From positions 1-7,132 of the forward strand of contig JAODAY010000069.1 in NCBI GenBank assembly GCA_025463665.1: a stretch of DNA of 7,132 bases, written 5' to 3'. A program made the translations under genes and the position numbers. Below, in pieces: positions 1-5,142 of the stretch. The notes beneath the pieces were generated by a model that was not told the DNA's origin, made no database searches, and saw only the letters and a list, made by a program, of their open reading frames with translations. Positions within the stretch are counted from its first letter, which is position 1. The number at the start of each line of letters is the position of its first letter. The stretch is from Microbacteriaceae bacterium (lineage in GTDB: Bacteria > Actinomycetota > Actinomycetes > Actinomycetales > Microbacteriaceae).

Positions 1-20
1 TGCCCAGGAGTGATTTCGTC

Positions 21-110
21 ATGTGCGATTCATACCGCAGGTTGCTGCGTGAAATGCCAGAGTGCACCCGTTGCTGTGCCGCCGGCCCATGGGGCACCAT
101 CGAGAGATGA
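21..110 (+). CDS. Possible 29-aa cysteine-containing leader ORF
   Basis: This short frame opens at ATG 21 with AGGAG at 6-10, ten bases upstream, a slightly long but usable Shine-Dalgarno spacing. It encodes 29 residues with four cysteines (Cys2, Cys15, Cys18 and Cys19, including an ECTRCC stretch) and a basic N-terminal part. Its TGA (108-110) overlaps the ATG of the YCII gene (107-109) in an ATGA arrangement typical of translational coupling. I do not recognise the peptide. It could be a leader peptide that couples or gates translation of the YCII gene, or a chance frame. In its favour are the ribosome site and the exact overlap; against it are its size and lack of family support. Confidence 0.3.
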   Translation: MCDSYRRLLREMPECTRCCAAGPWGTIER

Positions 111-445
111 CCAAATTCCTCATCTCCTTTCCAAGCGAAGCCATGGTGGTCACCGACGAGGAGCTTCCGATCGTCACCGCCGAATCCCACGCCGTGATCG
201 AGGAGGCGAAAGCCGCCGGCGTCTATGTCTTCGGCGGCGGGATCGAGGAGCGCGTTGATCCAGTGCTGGTCGCCGCCGATGGGGCGGTGAGCACCGAGAC
301 TTACCCCGGCTCTGATCTGACCGGCGGCTTCGCCGTGCTGGAGCTGCCGACGCGTGAGGACGCGGTCGAGTGGGCGCGGAAGATCGCCGTGGCTTGCCGG
401 TGCTCGCAGGAGCTCCGCGAGTTCGGGTACGACCCGGCGAGCTAG
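107..445 (+). CDS. YCII-family protein (YciI-like, dimeric alpha/beta barrel)
   Basis: Small 112-residue cytosolic protein of the YCII-related family, single-domain ferredoxin-like (dimeric alpha+beta barrel) proteins. Family members are often annotated as YciI-like or wrongly as transcription initiation proteins, and most have no assigned reaction. The sequence starts with the strand MTKFLISF, followed by a helix around residues 25-37 (HAVIEEAKAAG), the conserved VFGGGIEE turn at 41-48, and the second half GGFAVLELP (73-81), EDAVEWARKIA (84-94) and a CRCSQELREF tail (97-106). Length and both halves look complete. ATG 107 was chosen because family proteins begin with this strand. ATG 89 and GTG 62 are in frame upstream but add residues without family character. 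The gene stands alone and converges on the flavin monooxygenase gene. In other actinobacteria such genes often sit beside an ECF sigma factor, which is absent here. Function is unknown beyond fold. Confidence 0.85.
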   Translation: MTKFLISFPSEAMVVTDEELPIVTAESHAVIEEAKAAGVYVFGGGIEERVDPVLVAADGAVSTETYPGSDLTGGFAVLELPTREDAVEWARKIAVACRCSQELREFGYDPAS

Positions 446-480
446 CGCCCGCAGCGGGGGACGCGCCGTTTTGGCGAGTA
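446..480. terminator. Weak hairpins between convergent genes
   Basis: The 45 bases between the convergent stop codons hold two short hairpins: CCCG-CAG-CGGG at 448-458 and CGCC-GTTTT-GGCG at 464-476. The second is followed by no clear T-run on either strand. The position between two convergent stops is where a bidirectional terminator would be expected, but four-pair stems are weak and common in GC-rich DNA. Confidence 0.3.
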
Positions 481-490
481 GAGCCAGGTG

Positions 491-1522
491 CTACGCGAGC
501 AGCTCCCGCACCCTCGGAATGACGCGCGTTCCGTAGAGCTCGATGCTCTTCATGAGCTTGTCGTGCGCGAGGCCGCCATTGCCATACTTCAGGTCGAAGC
601 GCGAGAGACCGAGGCCCTTCGCGGCATAGGCGATCTTCGTGGCGACGGTCTCGGGAGATCCGACGAACAGCGCACCCTCGGGGGCCGCGGCGGCATCGAA
701 CTGCGCACGCGTCAGCGGCGCCCAGCCGCGTTCCCTGCCGATGCGCGCCATCATCGTCGCATAGTGCGGCCAGAGTTCCTCGCGCGCCTGCTCATCGGTC
801 TCGGCCACGTGCCCGGGCGAGTGCTCGCCGACGGGAAGAGTGGGCTGTCCCAGCTGCTCGAGAGCGCGGTGGTACAGGTCGACGAGCGGGGCGAAACGTA
901 GCGGCTCACCGCCGATGATGGCCAGCATGAGCGGCATGCCGTAGCGAGCGGCGCGAATGACCGACTCCGGGTTGCCTCCGACACCGATCCAGCTCGTCAG
1001 CTTGCCGTTCTCGATCGGCGGGAACACCGACTGGTTCTGCAGCGGCGCGCGCGTCGTGCCTTCCCACGTCACCGGTTCCTGTTCGCGCACGTGGGCGAAC
1101 AGGTCGAGCTTCTCGTCGAAGAGCTCCTCGTACTGGGCGAGGTCGAAACCGAAGAGGGGGAACGACTCTGTGAAGGAACCCCGGCCGAGAATGACCTCGG
1201 CGCGGCCGCCCGAGATGGCGTCGAGCGTGGAGTACCGCTGGAAGACCCGGATGGGGTCGTCGGAGCTGAGCACGGTGACCGCCGATCCGAGACGGATGCG
1301 CGAGGTGCGCGCCGCGATGGCCGCGAGCACGACGTCGGGTGCGGAGACGGCGAAGTCCTCGCGGTGGTGTTCACCGATGCCGATGAAGTCGACGCCCACC
1401 TGGTCGGCGAGCACGCCCTGCTCGACGAGGTTGCGGATCACCTGCGCGTGGGGGAGCGGAGCACCCGTGGCATCCGCTGTCACATCACCGAATGTGTCGA
1501 GTCCGAGTTCGAGGTCAGCCAT
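491..1522 (-). CDS. LLM-class flavin-dependent monooxygenase
   Basis: A 343-residue luciferase-like monooxygenase. Members are cytosolic TIM-barrel enzymes that use reduced FMN (rarely F420) and O2 to oxidise aldehydes, alkanes or small organic substrates; the substrate cannot be read from sequence. Visible signatures are the N-terminal barrel strand LELGLDTF (4-11), VGVDFIGIGEHHREDF (42-57) with the His pair at 52-53, RIRLGSAVTVLSSDDP (75-90), and SGGRAEVILGRGSFTESF (104-121), the flavin-site loop. The C-terminal FVGSPETVATKIA segment is also typical. This set resembles the subgroup of probable oxidoreductases modelled on structure 2I7G, an attribution from memory. Length is normal. ATG 1522 was chosen over an upstream TTG at 1552 because it has an excellent Shine-Dalgarno. 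The gene is transcribed alone: a stem-loop separates it from the operon upstream, and it has its own 5' region of about 55 bases. Confidence 0.92.
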   Translation of the reverse strand: MADLELGLDTFGDVTADATGAPLPHAQVIRNLVEQGVLADQVGVDFIGIGEHHREDFAVSAPDVVLAAIAARTSRIRLGSAVTVLSSDDPIRVFQRYSTLDAISGGRAEVILGRGSFTESFPLFGFDLAQYEELFDEKLDLFAHVREQEPVTWEGTTRAPLQNQSVFPPIENGKLTSWIGVGGNPESVIRAARYGMPLMLAIIGGEPLRFAPLVDLYHRALEQLGQPTLPVGEHSPGHVAETDEQAREELWPHYATMMARIGRERGWAPLTRAQFDAAAAPEGALFVGSPETVATKIAYAAKGLGLSRFDLKYGNGGLAHDKLMKSIELYGTRVIPRVRELLA

Positions 1523-1529
1523 GGGTGTT

Positions 1530-1534
1530 CTCCT
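1530..1534 (-). promoter_or_regulatory. Ribosome binding site deciding the LLM start
   Basis: On the minus strand AGGAG lies seven bases before ATG 1522. It is the strongest Shine-Dalgarno in the window and fixes the start of the flavin monooxygenase downstream of the in-frame TTG at 1552. Confidence 0.85.
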
Positions 1535-1578
1535 GTGCGCAAGTCGATTCAAATGTATGGAAGTTGCAACCGACGGAT

Positions 1579-1600
1579 GCCACGCGGTATTCCGTGCGGC
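1579..1600 (-). terminator. Stem-loop after the SDR/SH3-like operon
   Basis: Directly after the TGA of the 77-residue gene (1601-1603), the minus-strand RNA can fold as GCCGCACGG-AAUA-CCGCGUGGC. This is a nine-position stem with seven Watson-Crick pairs, one G-U pair and one A-C mismatch, closed by a four-base AU-rich loop. No U-tract follows, but tail-less hairpin terminators are described for actinobacteria. Its position between the operon stop and the 5' region of the next gene supports a terminator. Confidence 0.5.
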
Positions 1601-1834
1601 TCAGCGCTCGCGCGGCGCGGGCGGCGGTGGGACCTCTCTGGCGGCGATGACGTCGTCGAAGTCGATCGTCGTCAGCCCCCGCACCGTGGCGACGACGCAC
1701 TGCGTCGAGCTGGTTCCGGAGAGGTATCCCAGGGCGTCAGTTGCCGACTCTTCGCCGTCGTGCAGCGCGTAGCGGATCACCACGCGAGTGCCCGATCCGG
1801 CCGCACGCAGGAAAGCGACGGCGTCGTCGCCCAT
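1601..1834 (-). CDS. Small SH3-like protein (Rv0428c N-terminal-domain-like)
   Basis: A 77-residue protein. The core reads TRVVIRYAL (17-25), then TDALGYLSG, CVVATVRG and IDFDDVIAAREVPP. This beta-rich pattern (charged RVV-RY strand, TD-LG turn, V-V-TRG strand, I-xx-DVIAA-KEVPP close) resembles the SH3/tudor-like domain at the N-terminus of Rv0428c-type GNAT acetyltransferases, here without the acetyltransferase. The resemblance is from recollection of the family pattern, not a search. The C-terminus is a proline-rich then basic tail (PPPPAPRER). The start is ATG 1834; it shares one base with the SDR stop codon (TGATG), so translation is probably coupled, and no clear Shine-Dalgarno is visible. 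GTG 1837 and 1840 are alternatives that add one or two residues. A role as small binding or regulatory partner of the upstream dehydrogenase is inference from coupling only. Confidence 0.72.
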   Translation of the reverse strand: MGDDAVAFLRAAGSGTRVVIRYALHDGEESATDALGYLSGTSSTQCVVATVRGLTTIDFDDVIAAREVPPPPAPRER

Positions 1835-3357
1835 CACCACGAGCTCGGTTCGTAGTCCTTGAGGAACACGCCGAAGATATCTTCCCCGGCCTCACCGCGC
1901 ACGATGGGGTCGTAGACCCTGGCCGCTCCGTCGACGAGGTCGAGCGGGGCGTGGAAGCCTTCCTCGGCGAGGCGCACATTGGTCGGGTGCGGACGCTCGT
2001 CGGTGATCCAGCCGGTGTCGACGCTGGTCATCAGGATGCCGTCGGTCTCCAGCATCTCGCGCGCGCTCGTTCGCGTGAGCATGTTGACCGCAGCCTTCGC
2101 CATGTTGGTGTGCGGATGACCCGGACCCTTGTATCCGCGTCCGAAGACGCCCTCCATCGCCGAGACGTTGACGACGTATTTGCGGTGCGCCGGCGACGCG
2201 GCCATCGACGGACGCAGCTTGGAGATGAGGATGAACGGCGCCGTCGTGTTCGCGAGCTGCACCTCGAGCATCTCGAGCGGGTCGACCTCGTTGACGTGCT
2301 GGGTCCACGAGTTGGCGTCGTGCAGGTCGGGCAGCAGTCCGCCGGCGTCGATCGCCGTTCCCGCGGCGAGGCGCTCGAGCGACGAGGAGCCTGCGGTCAT
2401 GGCCTGCTCGGTGAGCTGCTCCGCACGGGTCGCGGCGGCCGCGAGGATCGGGTGCGCGGTCACCGACTTGGCAAGAGCCTGCGGGTGCGGATCGTTGGTG
2501 TGGCCGAAGGTCACGAGCTCGGGCAGCGGCCCGTCGGGCAACGGGGCGAGCTCGCCGTCGACGAGCGGCTGGTAGGCGCCGGGGGAGCGGCGCACTGTCT
2601 GAGTGGCGTTGTTGATGAGAATGTCGAGCGGGCCCTGCTCGGCGACCGACTCGGCGAGTCCAATCACCTGGGCGGGGTCGCGAAGGTCGATGCCGACGAC
2701 GCGCAGCCTGTCGATCCAGTCCGCCGAGTCGGGCAGCGAGGTGAAGCGCCGCACGGCATCACGGGGGAAACGCGTGGTGATGGTGGTGTGGGCGCCATCA
2801 CGCAGCAGGCGCAGTGCGATGTACATGCCGATCTTCGCGCGGCCACCGGTGAGCAGGGCGCGCTTGCCCGTGAGGTCGGTGTGGGCGTCGCGCTTGGCGT
2901 GGCTCTTCGCCGCGCACCCGGGGCAAAGCTGGTGGTAGAACGCGTCGACCTGCGTGTACGGCTGCTTGCAGATGTAGCAGTTGCGGGGTTTCAGCAGCGT
3001 GCCGGCCGTGGCGGCGGTCGTGCTCGTCGAGATCGGAACGCCCCGGGTCTCGTCGTCGATTCGGTCGGGCGCTCCGGTTGCTGTCGCGGCGACGACGGCG
3101 CGGTCGGCGTCGGCGATGGTCGCGCGCTTGTCGAGGCGGCGTTCCTTCTTGACCGACTTGAACATCTTCGCGGTCGCACGGCGCACGGTGACGAAGTCGG
3201 GGTGTTCCTCGTCGATGGCCGACATGCTTTCGAGCACGCGGAGCGTGACCTCGAGGTCGGTGGGGTCGATGGCCGACCCCGGGAGCCCAGAGGAATCGGT
3301 TCCAGAGGAATCGGGCACGGCGGCGTCGGGCTGCGGGGCGTCAGGCAGGGAAGGCAC
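1834..3357 (-). CDS. Atypical SDR oxidoreductase with N-terminal four-Cys module
   Basis: A 507-residue short-chain dehydrogenase/reductase with long N-terminal extension. Residues 1-30 are low-complexity. Residues 31-92 form a charged helical region (DLEVTLRVLESM, then ATAKMFKSVKKERRLDKR). A putative zinc-binding module has Cys127, Cys130, Cys145 and Cys148 (CYIC and CPGC). The Rossmann domain begins with ALLTGGRAKIG (167-177), in which TGGRAKIG replaces the usual TGxxxGxG, so NAD(P) binding is expected. ILINNAT (247-252) matches NNAG, and Asn370 and Ser399 (NVSAMEG) fit the catalytic Asn and Ser. Lys421 fits the catalytic Lys, but the expected Tyr four residues earlier is Thr417 (TNMAK). 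A segment at 260-360 is a long insertion relative to classical 250-residue SDRs. The substrate is unknown. GTG 3357 was chosen because TAGAAT ends six bases before it, suggesting a leaderless message. GTG 3399 would add 14 residues. The downstream SH3-like gene overlaps by one base. Confidence 0.9.
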   Translation of the reverse strand: MPSLPDAPQPDAAVPDSSGTDSSGLPGSAIDPTDLEVTLRVLESMSAIDEEHPDFVTVRRATAKMFKSVKKERRLDKRATIADADRAVVAATATGAPDRIDDETRGVPISTSTTAATAGTLLKPRNCYICKQPYTQVDAFYHQLCPGCAAKSHAKRDAHTDLTGKRALLTGGRAKIGMYIALRLLRDGAHTTITTRFPRDAVRRFTSLPDSADWIDRLRVVGIDLRDPAQVIGLAESVAEQGPLDILINNATQTVRRSPGAYQPLVDGELAPLPDGPLPELVTFGHTNDPHPQALAKSVTAHPILAAAATRAEQLTEQAMTAGSSSLERLAAGTAIDAGGLLPDLHDANSWTQHVNEVDPLEMLEVQLANTTAPFILISKLRPSMAASPAHRKYVVNVSAMEGVFGRGYKGPGHPHTNMAKAAVNMLTRTSAREMLETDGILMTSVDTGWITDERPHPTNVRLAEEGFHAPLDLVDGAARVYDPIVRGEAGEDIFGVFLKDYEPSSW

Positions 3358-3362
3358 ACACG

Positions 3363-3368
3363 ATTCTA
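3363..3368 (-). promoter_or_regulatory. Leaderless -10 box of the SDR operon
   Basis: On the minus strand TAGAAT (five of six matches to TATAAT) is followed by CGTGT and then the GTG at 3357. This would place the transcript's 5' end at or beside the start codon, the common leaderless arrangement of actinobacteria. No good -35 hexamer is seen 16-18 bases upstream, where the DNA is GC-rich. Read-through from the TetR gene, which ends 51 bases earlier, is also possible. Confidence 0.55.
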
Positions 3369-3408
3369 AGCGACGCGCCCGGGGACCGGCTGGGCGCACG
3401 TCGGCCTG

Positions 3409-3999
3409 TCAGCGTCCTCCCGGCAGCTCCACCCCTCCGCTCCACCCGGCGAGGGCCCGGTCGAGGGCCGCGATGGCGCGGTCGAAACTGCGGTCGACGT
3501 CGACGGGCAGGAGGTAGCCGCCCGCCGCCTCGAGCGACACGAAGCCGTGCAGGGTCGCCCGCAGCAGTCGCGTCGCATCGACTCTCTGCGGTTCGTCGAG
3601 CCCGTAGCCCGCGAGCACCTCGAAGATCACCTCGGCCGCGCGCTCGCTCGCCGCGATGTCGGCCGGATCGCCGGGATTCGCCGCGCGCAAGGTCGTCTGG
3701 TACCTGCCCGGGTGCGTGCCCGCCCAGTCACGGTAGGCGTTGCACACGGCGAGCAGGGCGTCGCCGCCCGCCCGCCCGACGGCGGCGCGGGCGAGCGTGT
3801 CGGCGAAGTCGACCTTCGCGCGCACCGATATGGCCTGCCGAACCGCGTCGAGCGACTCGATGTGCTTGTACAGGCTCGGCACCCTGACCCCGAGCCTGGT
3901 CGCGAGCGCCGTCAGGCTCAGCGCGTCGACCCCCAGTTCGTCGACGGCGACCTGTGCCTCGTCTATCACCCTCGCCGGGGTCAGTCCCGCCCTAGCCAC
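3409..3999 (-). CDS. TetR-family transcriptional regulator
   Basis: A 196-residue TetR-type repressor. The N-terminal DNA-binding domain spans about residues 7-52, with the helix-turn-helix at about 27-48 (LSLTALATRLGVRVPSLYKH), ending in the usual LYKHI recognition-helix motif. The ligand-binding part includes YRDWAGTHPGRYQTTL (89-104) and a conserved HGFVSLEAAGGY (151-162), typical of the WHG-type C-terminal domain. Length is normal. GTG 3999 lies inside the end of the hydrolase gene, overlapping it by eight bases, so the two are co-transcribed and probably co-translated. A GAGAG about eleven bases upstream is a modest ribosome site. The likely target is the 7-5-7 inverted repeat at 4812-4830 in the promoter of its own operon, which would make it an autorepressor relieved by a small molecule related to the hydrolase substrate. 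Ligand and operator are inferred. Confidence 0.92.
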   Translation of the reverse strand: MARAGLTPARVIDEAQVAVDELGVDALSLTALATRLGVRVPSLYKHIESLDAVRQAISVRAKVDFADTLARAAVGRAGGDALLAVCNAYRDWAGTHPGRYQTTLRAANPGDPADIAASERAAEVIFEVLAGYGLDEPQRVDATRLLRATLHGFVSLEAAGGYLLPVDVDRSFDRAIAALDRALAGWSGGVELPGGR

Positions 4000-4804
4000 G
4001 GGCCGCGTGCTCTCGCAGGAAGTTCGTGATGGCGGGGGTCACGATGTCGGCACGTTGCGCGTGCGGGTAGTGGCCGGCCTCCGGCACCATGACCGTGTCG
4101 GCACCGAGGCGTTCGGCGATCCAGGCGGCCTCGGCCGCGGCATCCGGAAAATCAGGATCGAGCTCGCCCATCACGACCAGGGTTCGGGCGAACACCGTCG
4201 GCAGCGCTCGCTCCGCGCCGGCGTGACTCAGCCGGGCCGTGCGCGAGAACGCGGCCGCGCGCCCCGGCCGGCGCAGGCTCGCCATGATCGAGGCGCGATA
4301 GGCGCCGAAGTCGTCGGGCGTGCGACCGGCATACAGCGACGGCAGGTACAGCCGCCAGACGGCCGCGATCCACGGCGGCGCGAGCAGAAACCGCATCGCG
4401 ACGCGCACGACGGCCGTCGTTGCCGGGTCGCGCACGAACGGCCCGATGAGCACGAGGCCGCGCACGAGTTCCGGCCGCTCGGCGGCCACAAGCACCGCCG
4501 CTGCCGCGCCCATCGAGTTGCCGATGATGACGGATGCCTCGCCCAGATGCTCGATGAGTGCGATCGTGTCGGCGGCGGTCTCCTCGTCGCCGTACGAGGA
4601 GAAGGCCGCGCTGCTGTCGCCGTGCCCGCGCAGGTCGACGGTGACGACGCGATACCCGGCAGCCACGAGCGCGGGTGCGAGGAGCCGAAAGCTCGAGCGG
4701 AGTTCGCCCATCCCGGGCAGGCAGACGACGAGGGGGCCGGAGCCGGCCACCTCGTAGGCGATGGTGCCGCCGGGAACCACCAGGGACTGGAAGCTAGTGT
4801 TCAT
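3992..4804 (-). CDS. Alpha/beta-fold hydrolase
   Basis: A 270-residue cytosolic alpha/beta hydrolase without signal peptide. The catalytic elements are in order: oxyanion loop LPGMGE (29-34, PGMG instead of the usual HG), DLRGHGDS (57-64), nucleophile elbow GNSMG with Ser97, acid in GELDPDFPD (probably Asp216) and His245 in EAGHYPH. The cap region, about 125-200, is rich in Arg, Trp and Tyr (PPWIAAVWRLYLPSLY). The complete Ser-Asp-His triad argues for an active esterase, lactonase, C-C hydrolase or haloperoxidase-like enzyme; the substrate cannot be told. ATG 4804 lies seven bases after the -10 box TAGCTT, so the message is probably leaderless or nearly so, and no Shine-Dalgarno is present. 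It is first gene of a two-gene operon with the overlapping TetR gene, and regulation by that repressor is likely. Confidence 0.92.
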   Translation of the reverse strand: MNTSFQSLVVPGGTIAYEVAGSGPLVVCLPGMGELRSSFRLLAPALVAAGYRVVTVDLRGHGDSSAAFSSYGDEETAADTIALIEHLGEASVIIGNSMGAAAAVLVAAERPELVRGLVLIGPFVRDPATTAVVRVAMRFLLAPPWIAAVWRLYLPSLYAGRTPDDFGAYRASIMASLRRPGRAAAFSRTARLSHAGAERALPTVFARTLVVMGELDPDFPDAAAEAAWIAERLGADTVMVPEAGHYPHAQRADIVTPAITNFLREHAARG

Positions 4805-4811
4805 AGCTCAC

Positions 4812-4830
4812 AAGCTAATGGCGTTAGCTT
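4812..4830. promoter_or_regulatory. Probable TetR operator (AAGCTAA-N5-TTAGCTT)
   Basis: A perfect seven-base inverted repeat, AAGCTAA and TTAGCTT, flanks five bases (TGGCG on the plus strand). Eight of nine position pairs across the 19 bases are complementary. It covers the whole -10 box and most of the spacer, so a bound dimer would block RNA polymerase. The AT-rich arms stand out from the GC-rich surroundings. Size, symmetry and position fit TetR-family operators, and the regulator gene is in the same operon. Binding is inferred. Confidence 0.72.
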
Positions 4831-4840
4831 TGATTGTCAA
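4812..4840 (-). promoter_or_regulatory. Sigma-70-type promoter of the hydrolase-tetR operon
   Basis: On the minus strand a perfect TTGACA (4840-4835) is followed by a 17-base spacer and TAGCTT (4817-4812), which keeps the TA...T of the -10 consensus. The first base of ATG 4804 is eight bases past the end of the -10 box, so transcription would begin at or next to the start codon. This is the best promoter in the window. Confidence 0.8.
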
Positions 4841-4885
4841 GAATCCCGAGATGAGCGCGCCGACATGAACTTCTCGCCCCCGATC

Positions 4886-4901
4886 GTGACGACGACGTCA
4901 C
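4886..4901. repeat. 16-bp inverted repeat GTGACG-N4-CGTCAC
   Basis: GTGACG at 4886-4891 and CGTCAC at 4896-4901 form a six-base inverted repeat around ACGA, ending eight bases before the ATG of the truncated hydrolase-like frame. It could be a regulator site left over from the 5' region of that gene, or chance. Confidence 0.3.
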
Positions 4902-4908
4902 GCGCTCG

Positions 4909-5073
4909 ATGACCTCCCTTGTCGTCGTGCACGGCATCGGTGCGCAGCGTCGCGCCGAGAGTCTCCTCGAGTGGTCGGAGCCGCTGCTGCGCCGCATCGA
5001 CTGGATCTCACGGCAGAGCGGCGGCGGCGGGGTGCAGTTCGGGGCGGTCACCCTGTCCGTGTGCCCGCAATAG
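4909..5073 (+). pseudogene. Truncated N-terminal remnant of an alpha/beta-hydrolase-like gene
   Basis: ATG 4909 opens a 54-codon frame ending at TAG 5071-5073. It begins with LVVVHGIGAQ (residues 4-13), the first beta strand and oxyanion HG loop of an alpha/beta hydrolase, and continues with a helix (SLLEWSEPLLRRIDWIS, 18-34), a Gly-rich loop and a strand (VQFGAVTLS, 42-50). Such HGIG-Q proteins normally run to several hundred residues, with a Ser elbow and His much later. Here the frame stops in VCPQ, neither other forward frame continues it, and the helicase begins 70 bases later. It is therefore most likely the 5' remnant of a deleted gene, unrelated in sequence to the intact hydrolase next door. 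No Shine-Dalgarno is obvious. A short expressed peptide is possible but less likely. Confidence 0.62.
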
Positions 5074-5082
5074 TGCCCGAAC

Positions 5083-5097
5083 GGCGGTGATACCGCC
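5083..5097 (+). other. Perfect hairpin GGCGGT-GAT-ACCGCC
   Basis: A six-pair perfect inverted repeat with a three-base spacer lies ten bases after the stop of the truncated frame and 45 bases before the helicase start. With no T-run it is a weak terminator candidate. As DNA it would sit roughly 40-60 bases upstream of a helicase transcription start, where an activator or repressor could bind. Confidence 0.35.
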
Positions 5098-5142
5098 CAC
5101 TGGTCGGCGCTCGGGGCGCGGGTAAGGCAAAATCGAAGCATC

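Noticed and set aside
62..106. Longer YCII start at GTG 62 or ATG 89
   Set aside because: The extra residues do not resemble the family, whose members begin at the strand starting at ATG 107, and the added segment has no better ribosome site.
1563..1570. GTTGCAAC palindrome upstream of the flavin monooxygenase as an operator
   Set aside because: An eight-base palindrome is too short to separate from chance, no regulator gene adjoins it, and no convincing -35/-10 pair could be placed around it.
957..1855. Overlapping plus-strand frames opposite the flavin monooxygenase
   Set aside because: Antisense to a complete LLM-class gene with a strong ribosome site. The translations are compositionally biased and match no family.
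1741..3369. Long plus-strand open frame (542 codons) opposite the SDR
   Set aside because: It is antisense to a gene with clear SDR motifs, its translation is dominated by Arg, Val, Gly and Asp without recognisable domains, and such mirror frames are expected in GC-rich coding DNA.
3371..3408. Possible terminator between tetR and the SDR gene
   Set aside because: Only short GC-rich complementary stretches (GCCC/GGGC) with no stable stem-loop and no T-run, so read-through cannot be excluded or supported.
3740..4912. Plus-strand open frame (390 codons) opposite tetR and the hydrolase
   Set aside because: It lies across two recognised minus-strand genes and their promoter, with no domain signal in its translation.
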